DNA from: Martinezella rhizogenes
GTDB lineage: Bacteria; Pseudomonadota; Alphaproteobacteria; Rhizobiales; Rhizobiaceae
Assembly (NCBI GenBank): GCA_013322215.1
Contig: JAAMEZ010000036.1
Coordinates: 434,001 to 498,000 of the forward strand
Direction: 5' to 3'
DNA length: 64,000 bases
Below the pieces are notes generated by a model. It was not told the DNA's origin and did no database searches. It saw nothing but the letters and a program-made list of their open reading frames with translations. Both the position numbers and the translations under genes were made by a program. Below, piece by piece: positions 42,522 through 50,697 of this stretch. Every line of letters begins with the position of its first letter. The first letter of the stretch is position 1.

Positions 42522-43586
42522 TCATCGCGCTGCGGCGATCGGGCCAGATGCAGCGAGTGGCATCTGCGACATGCGCGCCAGTGTGAAGGCTTCGAAAGAG
42601 CGTTTCAAGAGAGCGCCGTCAAGCCCGTCCAGAATGAAGACCAGCCGCGAGGTGCGATCTTCCGAAGGCCATCCATCCATATGCACCGGTGTATGAACCA
42701 GATGCTGGACGCCGTGAACGGCAACGGGGCGCTCCTCGCCGCTGAGGTTGAGGATACCCTTCACCCGCAGCACACACTCCCCATGCCGATTGAGCAACAT
42801 GGTCAGCCAGAGCCCGAAGGCCGTCCAGTCGACAGGCCGGTCGATGCTGAGCGAGATCGAGGAAATGGCCGCCTGATGCGCCGCGCCGTCCGATGAGACG
42901 AGCTGCACCGGCTCCTCGCAATAAAAGCCGCTTTGCGACAGACTGCTACTGGACGAGACGTCGCTTTGGACGGCGACCAGCGAGGAGAGATCGAGATCCG
43001 GATCGGCCGCGATCAGAACCCGGGCATCAGGATTGAGCCCGCGAAGACGAGCATGGAGAGCCTCTCCATCGTCGTCAGTATCAAGATCGGTCTTGGTGAG
43101 GACCAGCCGATCCGCAACCGCGGCCTGCCGGTTGGATTCGATATAGGTGTCGAGCTGGCGCAGCCCATTCACCGCATCGACCGTCGTGATCACGTTGCCG
43201 GCGCAAAAATGATGCCTGAGAACAGGGTCTGCCTTGATGGTCGACAGAACCGGGAACGGATCGGCAAGACCCGTGCTTTCGATGATGACGCGCCGGAACG
43301 GCGGCAGCAACCCGCGTTCGCGGCGGGAATAAAGCTCCTTGAGCGCCGCTGCTAGCTCGCCGCGCACGGTGCAGCAGACGCATCCGGAACGCAGCAGTAC
43401 CATCTCGCCATCGACGCTTTCGACAAGATCGTGGTCAAGCCCGATCTCGCCGAATTCGTTGATGAGCACCGCCGCATCGGCGAAAGCCGGATCAGCGAGG
43501 ATGCGCTTCAGCAGCGTCGTCTTGCCGGAACCGAGGAAACCCGTCAGCAGGTTGATCGGTAGAAAGCCGCTCGCTTCAACCGACAT
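42522..43586 (-). CDS. CobW/COG0523-family metallochaperone GTPase
   Basis: A 354-residue P-loop GTPase. Walker A is GFLGSGKTT (16-24), the metal-binding GCxCC motif is C69-V-C71-C72, and the guanine motif is in LVLTKTDLD. The C-terminal CobW domain includes ISSISLSIDRP and VHGVQHLVHTP. COG0523 proteins insert metals, mainly zinc, into client enzymes. In this operon the likely client is the metal-dependent hydrolase at 43960-44841. The start at 43586 overlaps the previous stop by 11 bases. Confidence 0.9.
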   Translation of the reverse strand: MSVEASGFLPINLLTGFLGSGKTTLLKRILADPAFADAAVLINEFGEIGLDHDLVESVDGEMVLLRSGCVCCTVRGELAAALKELYSRRERGLLPPFRRVIIESTGLADPFPVLSTIKADPVLRHHFCAGNVITTVDAVNGLRQLDTYIESNRQAAVADRLVLTKTDLDTDDDGEALHARLRGLNPDARVLIAADPDLDLSSLVAVQSDVSSSSSLSQSGFYCEEPVQLVSSDGAAHQAAISSISLSIDRPVDWTAFGLWLTMLLNRHGECVLRVKGILNLSGEERPVAVHGVQHLVHTPVHMDGWPSEDRTSRLVFILDGLDGALLKRSFEAFTLARMSQMPLAASGPIAAAR

Positions 43587-43908
43587 GCCGTGCCTCCATC
43601 CGGACGATGAAGGCATCGTCGAGCGGATCGCAGGGCCGGCCGACGAGCCTTTCGGCCGCCGGCCAGAGGTGACCGAGATCCTCGATGATCTCGCTCTTGC
43701 CCGTTCGCGTCGACAGCACGAAGGATGCGCCCTGCCAGTCGGTGAGGGTAAGGCCGAAGCCCGAGAGCATCTCGTTGGCGGCGCGCACCCGCTCGGCGCG
43801 CTCGCGCCGCCGGTCGACGCTGGCGTGATTGCGCGTGAAGACGCCCGGCCGTGCCGCCGCATCCGTCCAGTGCTCATTGCCGCCGAGCACGCCGCAGAGT
43901 GAACACAT
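43576..43908 (-). CDS. Small CxxC protein next to the GTPase
   Basis: A 110-residue protein beginning M-C2-S-L-C5-G, a CxxC pair suited to metal binding, followed by a basic helix (RRRERAERVRAANEML) and strands (LTDWQGASFVLST). I do not recognise the family. It overlaps the COG0523 GTPase gene by 11 bases, so the two are probably made together; it could be a metal-binding partner or another client. An ATG at 43908 starts after a weak purine-rich stretch. Confidence 0.7.
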   Translation of the reverse strand: MCSLCGVLGGNEHWTDAAARPGVFTRNHASVDRRRERAERVRAANEMLSGFGLTLTDWQGASFVLSTRTGKSEIIEDLGHLWPAAERLVGRPCDPLDDAFIVRMEARHVG

Positions 43909-43959
43909 GGCGATCCGCCTCCTTCAGAATTGATGCTCTCGCTGCTTTAGACTAGCCGG

Positions 43960-44841
43960 CTATTTCTTGCGCGGAAAGCGGGCAGCGAAATCGTCGGCGA
44001 TCTCGTTCATCGTCACGAACTTCACGCCGGGATGCTTGATCATATGTGCGTAAAGCCGCTCCAGCATCATCAGCACCTGCGGACGCCCGGCGACATCCGG
44101 ATGTATGGTGATCGGGAAGACGGCATAGTCCATCTCGCGATAGACCCAGTCGAACTGATCGCGCCACATCTGCTCGATATGATGCGGATTGACGAAGCCG
44201 TGGCTGTTCGGGGATTTCTTGATGAACATCATCGGCGGCAGATCGTCGAGATACCAGGATGCCGGAATTTCGATCAGATCGGTTTCCTGACCGCGCTTCA
44301 GCGGCACCATCCAGTCCGACGGCTTGCGCGAATAGTCGATCTTCGTCCAGCTGTCGCCGACGCGCACATAATAGGGCGTGAAGTCATTGTGCATCAGCGA
44401 GTGATCGTATTTGATGCCGCGCTCGAGAAGCAGCTCGTTGGTGACATTGGAGAATTCCCACCACGGCGCGACATAGCCGGTCGGGCGTTTGCCGGACAGC
44501 TTGGTGACCAGTTCTATGCACTTGTCGAGGATTTCCGTTTCCTGTTCGCGCGTCATGGCGATCGGATTTTCGTGGCTGTAGCCATGGATGCCGATTTCAT
44601 GGCCGGCATCGGCCACCGCCTGCATCTGCTCCGGGAAGGTCTCAATCGAGTGGCCGGGAATGAACCAGGTCGTCTTGATGCCGAAGCGCTCGAAGAGCTT
44701 CACCAGCCGCAGACTGCCGACTTCGCCGGCAAAGAGCCCTCTTGAGATATCATCGGGCGAATCCTCCCCGCCATAAGAGCCGAGCCAGCCGGCCACGGCA
44801 TCGACGTCGACGCCAAAACTGCACAAGATTTCCTTTGCCAT
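43960..44841 (-). CDS. Polysaccharide-deacetylase-fold hydrolase, probable cyclic imidase
   Basis: A 293-residue NodB-fold, metal-dependent hydrolase. The metal aspartate region is SFGVDVDAVAGWLGSYGG (D12/D14) and the histidine pair is H86-G-Y-S-H90. The length and N-terminal sequence match what I remember of cyclic imide hydrolase (imidase) of Pseudomonas putida, a member of this fold; PuuE allantoinase is another relative. It would open a cyclic imide to a half-amide, which the amidase at 39906-41270 could hydrolyse. Zinc use would fit the neighbouring metallochaperone. AAGGAGG precedes the ATG at 44841. Peptidoglycan or chitin deacetylation is less likely because no signal peptide is present. 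Confidence 0.8.
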   Translation of the reverse strand: MAKEILCSFGVDVDAVAGWLGSYGGEDSPDDISRGLFAGEVGSLRLVKLFERFGIKTTWFIPGHSIETFPEQMQAVADAGHEIGIHGYSHENPIAMTREQETEILDKCIELVTKLSGKRPTGYVAPWWEFSNVTNELLLERGIKYDHSLMHNDFTPYYVRVGDSWTKIDYSRKPSDWMVPLKRGQETDLIEIPASWYLDDLPPMMFIKKSPNSHGFVNPHHIEQMWRDQFDWVYREMDYAVFPITIHPDVAGRPQVLMMLERLYAHMIKHPGVKFVTMNEIADDFAARFPRKK

Positions 44842-44873
44842 GGGAGTACCTCCTTCGATCGGGTTTTCAATTA

Positions 44874-45974
44874 TCAATGAGCTGGGATGACGGTCGCATC
44901 GGCCGCATCCCAGGTAAGCATAACTTCGGCGCCGACGGGAAAAGCGCCGGGCCGGTATTTGTCGACATGCGCCTCGAGCGCGAGCCCGCGGCCATCGGGC
45001 AGGCTGATGCCGATCTGCGAGATGTGGCCAACCACATCGAAACGCTCGACACGCGCCCCGACCACATTGCCGCCGAAGGCCCGGGCGAGATCGTCGCGCA
45101 TCGAGCCGCCGGCCGCATGAACCTCGATCGCCTCCGAAGGGATGACGATGTTGACCTTGCTGGAGAGGCCGCCATTGGCTAAGCCCGATAGCGTGCCGAA
45201 CGAGGTCGAGACGAATGTGCTGTCGGCCTTGGTGCCGGCAGCCTCGCCTTCGAAGATGGTGTTGCGGCCGATGAACTGCGCCACGAATGGCGTGTCGGGG
45301 CGTGTGTAGAGCTGATGCGGCGGGCTGATCTGCTCCACCCTGCCCTGGTTCATGACGACGATGCGGTCGGACAGCGCCAGCGCTTCCGACTGGGCATGAG
45401 TCACGAAGACGAAGGTCACCCCAAGCTTCTTCTGCAGCAATTTGAGTTCGTTCTGGATCGCCTTGCGCAGATTGGCATCAAGAGCGCCCAGCGGCTCGTC
45501 GAGAAGCAGCACGTCCGGCTCGACCACGAGGCCGCGCGCAAGCGCGATGCGCTGACGCTGGCCGCCGGAAAGCTTGTCAGGCTTCCGCTCGGCAATATCC
45601 TCCAGCCCGAGGGTGGCGAGGATACGGTCGACCCGCGCATCCCGCTCGGCTTTCGCCATACCCTTGACCTCCAGGCCGTATCCGACGTTCCGGCGAACCG
45701 TCATATGCGGAAAAAGCGCATAGTTCTGGAAGATCATCGATGTCGGCCGGTTCTGCGGCCTGACATCGTTCATGCGCTCGCCCTTGATCATCATGTTGCC
45801 GGAGGAAATGCTTTCGAAGCCGGCGATCATGCGAAGCGTCGTCGTCTTGCCGCAGCCCGACGGGCCGAGGAAGGCGATGAATTCACCCTTCCTGATCGAA
45901 AGATTGAAGTCGATGACGGCTGGCGTGCCATTGTCATAGACCTTGCCGACATTGATGAGTTCCAAATCATACAT
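44874..45974 (-). CDS. ABC transporter ATPase (PotA-like), second copy in operon
   Basis: A 366-residue ATPase with Walker A GPSGCGKTTT (about 37-46), Q-loop FQNYALFPH, signature LSGGQRQR, Walker B VLLLDEPLGALD and a C-terminal TOBE-like domain (from about 235). The ATG at 45974 is taken over a GTG directly before it. It follows the exported binding protein by 81 bases. The operon has another ATPase at its head (50698-51771) but only one permease pair, so the two may form a heterodimer or one serves another purpose. Confidence 0.9.
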   Translation of the reverse strand: MYDLELINVGKVYDNGTPAVIDFNLSIRKGEFIAFLGPSGCGKTTTLRMIAGFESISSGNMMIKGERMNDVRPQNRPTSMIFQNYALFPHMTVRRNVGYGLEVKGMAKAERDARVDRILATLGLEDIAERKPDKLSGGQRQRIALARGLVVEPDVLLLDEPLGALDANLRKAIQNELKLLQKKLGVTFVFVTHAQSEALALSDRIVVMNQGRVEQISPPHQLYTRPDTPFVAQFIGRNTIFEGEAAGTKADSTFVSTSFGTLSGLANGGLSSKVNIVIPSEAIEVHAAGGSMRDDLARAFGGNVVGARVERFDVVGHISQIGISLPDGRGLALEAHVDKYRPGAFPVGAEVMLTWDAADATVIPAH

Positions 45975-46055
45975 CACGAGAGATCTCCGGGCGTGGACGA
46001 GAAGGCGGACATCGCCTCCTCGCGGAGCTGAGAATGGATGGCGGACGCCACCGCA

Positions 46056-47288
46056 TCACGCATTGAGGAATTCATCCCACTTCTGGACGAGATGGTCGTA
46101 TTCGTCCGGCCACTGGTGCCAGTAGGCAACGTTCTTGGCGCGCTCCGCCAGCGAGCCGCCATCGCGCAGGTCGCCTTCCTTGATGCCGCGCTCGGCGGCG
46201 CCGACCCAGGGCTTGCCCTCGTACCAGAAGGCATATTTGTCCGGCGCCATGACCTTCTCGATATTGGTCGATGGCGAGTAGTAGCCCTGCTCGGAAACGG
46301 TGATGCCTGGTTCGCCTGAGAGCCAGTAATCGGCATAGGCGATCACGGCTTCCTTGTTCGGCGTGCCTGCGATCATCGACGGGCCGATCGCCCAGCCGCG
46401 ATAGCCTTCCTTCGGCACGGCATATTTGCACGCCTTGCCCTGGGCCTTGACCGCCATGACGGCAGGCTGCCAGGCGTCGCAGACGACCATTTCGCCGGAT
46501 GCCATCAGGTTGACCAACTCGCCGAAATCGCCCCACAGGGCGCGGAACTGCCCGTCCTTCTTCTTGGACACGAGGAACTTCGCCGCCTCATCGATTTCAG
46601 CCGTGCTCGGGTTGCCGGGGTTCTTGACGTTCAGAAGGCCAAGCGTGTTCATCGCCATGATGGCCTGGCCGAAGGCGATCAGCGGATCGGTGTTGAGGCC
46701 AGACTTGCCCTTCCACTTCGGATCGAAGATCGCCGACCAGGTGTTGGCTTCTTCGGCCGAGAGAACGTCCGGATTGTAGCCGATGGAATCGTAGTTATAG
46801 ACCGCAGGCACCATGTTCAGCGTGGTCTTGGCGTCATCGGCCCAGATCTGGCCGACGATCTGCTGCTTCGGCCCCCACTTGTCGGAAGGCGTGGTGAAGG
46901 TATCGCGGATATTGGCCCAGTTCTTCAGGGAGGCTGCCGGAACCGGCTCGACATTGTTGGTCATGACGATCGACGGCAAACGCTCGCCGATGATCTCCCA
47001 GCAATCGTAATCCTTGGAGCCGGAAAGGATCTTGGTCTGCGCGTCCGGAAAGGTCGCGGCCGTACCGGAGGTCTGCCCAACGCCGCTCGCTTTGCGGAAG
47101 TCATCAAGGATACGTTCCTGGACGGTGACCGAAAGGCCGATGGTGCGCAGCTGCTCTTTGGCGAGATTGGCAGCCTGAGCGTAGGCCGCCCGCGACGACA
47201 GGAAGGGCGTGCCGCCCCCGATCGCAAGCGCCATCACGCCGGCGGAATGCTTCAACAGAGAGCGTCTGTTCATTTCCATTTTGGACAT
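46056..47288 (-). CDS. Exported PotD-type solute-binding protein (Tat-like signal)
   Basis: A 410-residue extracellular solute-binding protein. The N-terminus MNRRSLLKHSAGVMALAIGG has an RR-S-L-L-K pattern like a twin-arginine signal and an AYA cleavage region near residue 38. Mature phrases such as NTWSAIFDPKWKGKSGLN and GYYSPSTNIEKVMAP are those of spermidine/putrescine-type binding proteins. GGAGAAC precedes the ATG. It feeds the permeases at 48905-50652. A related protein without signal is encoded four genes downstream. Confidence 0.9.
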   Translation of the reverse strand: MSKMEMNRRSLLKHSAGVMALAIGGGTPFLSSRAAYAQAANLAKEQLRTIGLSVTVQERILDDFRKASGVGQTSGTAATFPDAQTKILSGSKDYDCWEIIGERLPSIVMTNNVEPVPAASLKNWANIRDTFTTPSDKWGPKQQIVGQIWADDAKTTLNMVPAVYNYDSIGYNPDVLSAEEANTWSAIFDPKWKGKSGLNTDPLIAFGQAIMAMNTLGLLNVKNPGNPSTAEIDEAAKFLVSKKKDGQFRALWGDFGELVNLMASGEMVVCDAWQPAVMAVKAQGKACKYAVPKEGYRGWAIGPSMIAGTPNKEAVIAYADYWLSGEPGITVSEQGYYSPSTNIEKVMAPDKYAFWYEGKPWVGAAERGIKEGDLRDGGSLAERAKNVAYWHQWPDEYDHLVQKWDEFLNA

Positions 47289-47383
47289 TTTGTTCTCCAG
47301 TGCTGATTGCTGTTCCCTGAGCCCTTGGTGGGCCTATTTCATTGCCGTATCGCCCTGCCCGGCCATCGCCGGGACGGTGACGA

Positions 47384-48151
47384 TCAGTACCGCCCCACGA
47401 GGAGGCCACCATCCACGACCAGAACCTGGCCGGTCATGTATCTCGCGCCGTTCGAGGCGAGGAATGCGATCACATCGGCGATATCTTCCGGTTCGCCGAG
47501 CCGGCCCATCGGGATGAACTCGGCCGCCTTTTCCGCACCGGCAGGACCGAGCGAATTCTCTTCGGAAAGAAGCTGCGCCGTGCGGATATAGCCGGGTGCG
47601 ATACCGTTGACCCTGATGCCATCCTTCGCCAATTCCACGGCGAGCCCGCGCACCAGCCCGACGACGCCGGACTTTGCCGCCGAATAATGGACATGCTCGT
47701 CCCATCCATAGGCGACGCCCATGATCGAGGAGAGCGCGACGATGCTTCCGGATCTGCGGGCACGCATGCCCGGCACCACGGCACGCACCAGCTTGAAAAT
47801 ACCCTTCAGGTCGACATCCATGGTCAGATCCCATTTGTCGTCGGTAAGTTCGCCGAGCGGCGTTCGATGGGCGATGCCGGCATTGGCGACGATGACGTCG
47901 ATCTTGCCGAAGCGCGCCTCGATACTGGCAACGAGCTTGTTCGCGGCATCCGTCGAGCGGACGTCGTAGAGATGGAATTCGGCCGAACCGCCGGCGGTCA
48001 GGATGTCGCGAACCGTCTGCTCACCCTCCTTCTCGAGGATGTCGGTGACGACGACGTGGTCGCCGAGCGCAGCAAAAGCCTTGGCCGCCGCCTGGCCGAT
48101 ACCGATGCCCGCGCCTGTGACGATGACAACCCGCTTCTCTACACAGTCCAT
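47384..48151 (-). CDS. Short-chain dehydrogenase/reductase, first of a pair by position
   Basis: A 255-residue SDR oxidoreductase. The cofactor motif is VTGAGIGIGQA (12-22), NAG is in VIVANAGIAH and the catalytic Y-x-x-x-K is YSAAK, with the serine in VALSSIMG. Residues near D37-type VTDILEKE suggest NAD preference (weak inference). It is followed by the binding-protein gene and preceded by a second SDR 13 bases upstream. The substrate is unknown; a hydroxyacid or alcohol from the imported compound is possible. Confidence 0.88.
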   Translation of the reverse strand: MDCVEKRVVIVTGAGIGIGQAAAKAFAALGDHVVVTDILEKEGEQTVRDILTAGGSAEFHLYDVRSTDAANKLVASIEARFGKIDVIVANAGIAHRTPLGELTDDKWDLTMDVDLKGIFKLVRAVVPGMRARRSGSIVALSSIMGVAYGWDEHVHYSAAKSGVVGLVRGLAVELAKDGIRVNGIAPGYIRTAQLLSEENSLGPAGAEKAAEFIPMGRLGEPEDIADVIAFLASNGARYMTGQVLVVDGGLLVGRY

Positions 48152-48164
48152 CTGCTTTTCTCCT

Positions 48165-48908
48165 TCAGAGCATCACATCGCCGGAATTCGGACCGAGCGT
48201 CTGGCCGACAAAGAGGCTTGCTGCCGGCGAGGCCAGGAAGGCCACGGTCGCGGCCACTTCTTCCGGCTCGCCGAAGCGGCCGAGCGGCAATTCGCGCTTC
48301 TTGCGTTCGCGCCATTCCTCGGAAAGACCGAGCACCAGCGGCGTGTTGATCGGTCCGGGCGCCACGGCATTGACGCGCACACCACGGCTTGAGACCTCGC
48401 GGGCGAGCGCCTTGGTCATGCCGATGATCGCGGCCTTGGCGCCGGAATAGTGAACCAACTCGATGCCGCCGATCTGCCCGAGCTGAGAGGCGATGTTGAC
48501 GATGACGCCCTCGCGGCGCGCCAGCATCGACGGTAGGACGGCCTTGGTCATCAGGAAGGTGCCTCGCACATGCACCGCAAACATCCGGTCGAAATCTTCC
48601 AGCTCGAGGTTTTCGAACGCCGCCTGATGCGCGATGCCGGCATTGTTGACGAGAAGGGCGACGTCGCCATGTGAAGCCTTTGCAGCGGCATGGATCGCCG
48701 CCACATCCTCGGGACTAGCAACGTCGCCGGCGATCGCGGTCGCCGCACCGCCCGCCTTGTTGATCTCCGAGGCGACTGCTTCGGCTCGCTCAACTGAGAG
48801 GTCATTGACCAGAACGGCATAACCATCGGCACCGAGGCGCAGCGCAATGGCGCGGCCGATACCGGAGCCTGCACCTGTAACAATCGCGGAAACCTTCTGC
48901 GTCATCAT
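48165..48908 (-). CDS. Short-chain dehydrogenase/reductase, second of the pair
   Basis: A 247-residue SDR with VTGAGSGIGRA (about 10-20), LLVNNAGIAHQ, catalytic serine in NIASQLGQ and Y-S-G-A-K. The start overlaps the permease stop by ATGA, so it is coupled to transporter synthesis. It differs clearly from the next SDR, so the two probably act on different intermediates or stereoisomers. Confidence 0.88.
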   Translation of the reverse strand: MMTQKVSAIVTGAGSGIGRAIALRLGADGYAVLVNDLSVERAEAVASEINKAGGAATAIAGDVASPEDVAAIHAAAKASHGDVALLVNNAGIAHQAAFENLELEDFDRMFAVHVRGTFLMTKAVLPSMLARREGVIVNIASQLGQIGGIELVHYSGAKAAIIGMTKALAREVSSRGVRVNAVAPGPINTPLVLGLSEEWRERKKRELPLGRFGEPEEVAATVAFLASPAASLFVGQTLGPNSGDVML

Positions 48909-49750
48909 GCGTCCTCCTGAATGCGGACACGCTTGGCGCGTCGCACCGACAGGCCCATCAGGATCGCGTAAGTGCCAAGGAGCGCGAAGGAAAACAGCGT
49001 GGTCAGGACGCCGAAGGCAAAGACGTTCGGATGCACCTCGACGGAGAAGGTGCCATAGATGGCAAGCGGCAAGGTAAGCTCGCGGCCGGAGGCGAACAGG
49101 GTGCGCGAGAACTCGTCATAGGAGAGCGTGAAGGCAAACAGCATGGCCGAGAGCACGCCCGGGAAGATCAGCGGGAACGTGACCTTGCGGAAGGTGCGTA
49201 CCGGGGTAACGCCGAGCGACCACGAGGCTTCCTCCATGCTCGGATCGAACCTGTTGAAGATCGCGAGCATGACCAGGAAGGCAAAGGGGAAGGTGTAGAC
49301 GACATGCAGGACGAAGGCGGTGCTCCACCAGTGCCGGTCGATGCCGAAAGCATTGGCGACGAGCGCCATGCCGAGGCCGACGAGCACGCCCGGCACCATC
49401 ATGCCGAGAACGATCAGGTAGAAGGCGACGCCCGAGCCGCGGAACTTGCGGCGAAAGGCCTGGGCGGACATGACGCCGAGCACGGTCGAGACGATCATGG
49501 TCATCAGCGCCAGAAAAAGCGAGCGGATCAGCGCCTGATCGATCGGCAGGGGCGCGATGCGTGACGGCGGCGTCAGACCGAAGAGATGCCGATACCAATA
49601 GGTCGACCATTCGATGATCGGGAATTGCGGACCACCCTCCGGACCGGTCTGGAACGACAGAATCGCCAGAACCACTAGGGGTCCGTAGAGGAAGATCAGA
49701 AAGAGGGTCGTGTAGACGCCCAGGCCGAGCTTGATCCCACCAGCATTCAT
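48905..49750 (-). CDS. ABC transporter permease (PotC-like)
   Basis: A 281-residue inner-membrane permease with six hydrophobic segments and an EAA-type loop, EEASWSLGVTPVRTFRKVTFP, near residues 180-200. AAGGAG precedes the ATG at 49750, two bases after the stop of the first permease. The open frame to 50500 is shadow and was excluded. It pairs with the PotB-like protein to import the ligand of the 46056-47288 binding protein. Confidence 0.92.
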   Translation of the reverse strand: MNAGGIKLGLGVYTTLFLIFLYGPLVVLAILSFQTGPEGGPQFPIIEWSTYWYRHLFGLTPPSRIAPLPIDQALIRSLFLALMTMIVSTVLGVMSAQAFRRKFRGSGVAFYLIVLGMMVPGVLVGLGMALVANAFGIDRHWWSTAFVLHVVYTFPFAFLVMLAIFNRFDPSMEEASWSLGVTPVRTFRKVTFPLIFPGVLSAMLFAFTLSYDEFSRTLFASGRELTLPLAIYGTFSVEVHPNVFAFGVLTTLFSFALLGTYAILMGLSVRRAKRVRIQEDA

Positions 49751-49752
49751 GA

Positions 49753-50652
49753 TCAGAGCTCCTTTCTGAGGTCGACGACCTTGAGCAGGGCTGCGACGAC
49801 AGCACCCATGATGATTGTCAGGACGACGCCGGCGACCGCGGCAAAAGCCCATTTCAACGAGCCGACCTGGGTGACAATGATATTGCCGAGCAGATTGACC
49901 TTGCGGCCGGACAGGGCGGCAGACGTTGCGAATTCGCCAAGAACCATGACGGAAACGAAGATCGCGCCGACCACCACGCCGGGCATGGAAAGCGGCAGGA
50001 TGATGGTGCGGAAGATGCGCCAGAAGCCTGCGCCGAGATCCTGGGCCGCCTCGATAACCGACGCGTCGATACGGCCCATCATGAAGGCGATCGGCCCGAC
50101 CATGAACACGCAGTAGATCTGCGTCATGCCGATGATGACGGATAGCTCCGAAAACAACAGCACCTCGATCGGTTGCCGAATGACGCCCAGATTCATCAGG
50201 ATCATGTTGATCGCACCCTCGGTCCCGAGCATCGGCCGCCAGGCAAGCACGCGGATCAGGAAGGAGGTCCAGAACGGGATGACGCAGAGCACAAGAAGCA
50301 CGGTCTGCAACGTCTTGTTCTTGACCAGGAGGCCAACGAAAAGCGCCGCCGGATAGCCGACGACGAGTGTCGATACCAGCACCAGCAGCCAGATGCGGAT
50401 GGTTGTCCAAAGCGCGCCGAGATAGGTGGCGCTCGTCAGGAAGGTGATCCAGCTCTGCAAGGTCAGCGTCGGCTCGATCTTGAAGGTCGTTTGCGTCCAA
50501 AAGGAAACATAGACCATCATCAGGATGGGCAGCACGAGGAAAGCGACCATCCAGATCATGCCCGGGGCCAGGAGCCAGAGCGTCTTGTTCGATTTCCGGC
50601 GCACGGTTGGGCTTTCCTGCGCGGCTTCCTCGCTTGTCGCGACCATGGTCAT
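49753..50652 (-). CDS. ABC transporter permease (PotB-like)
   Basis: A 299-residue inner-membrane permease. After a polar N-terminus of about 25 residues the first segment is LWLLAPGMIWMVAFLVLPIL; the EAA-type loop EAAQDLGAGFWRIFRTIILP is near 200-220. It follows the first ATPase gene by 45 bases and abuts the PotC-like gene. Confidence 0.92.
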   Translation of the reverse strand: MTMVATSEEAAQESPTVRRKSNKTLWLLAPGMIWMVAFLVLPILMMVYVSFWTQTTFKIEPTLTLQSWITFLTSATYLGALWTTIRIWLLVLVSTLVVGYPAALFVGLLVKNKTLQTVLLVLCVIPFWTSFLIRVLAWRPMLGTEGAINMILMNLGVIRQPIEVLLFSELSVIIGMTQIYCVFMVGPIAFMMGRIDASVIEAAQDLGAGFWRIFRTIILPLSMPGVVVGAIFVSVMVLGEFATSAALSGRKVNLLGNIIVTQVGSLKWAFAAVAGVVLTIIMGAVVAALLKVVDLRKEL

Positions 50653-50697
50653 ATCTCGCTCTCCTTGGAGGGTCCGGAAGGTTTCGAAGGGCTCACA

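Noticed and set aside
48905..50500. 531-residue frame suggesting a fused permease
   Set aside because: The N-terminal half is out-of-frame sequence of the PotB-like gene; the real start is the ATG at 49750 with a good ribosome site.
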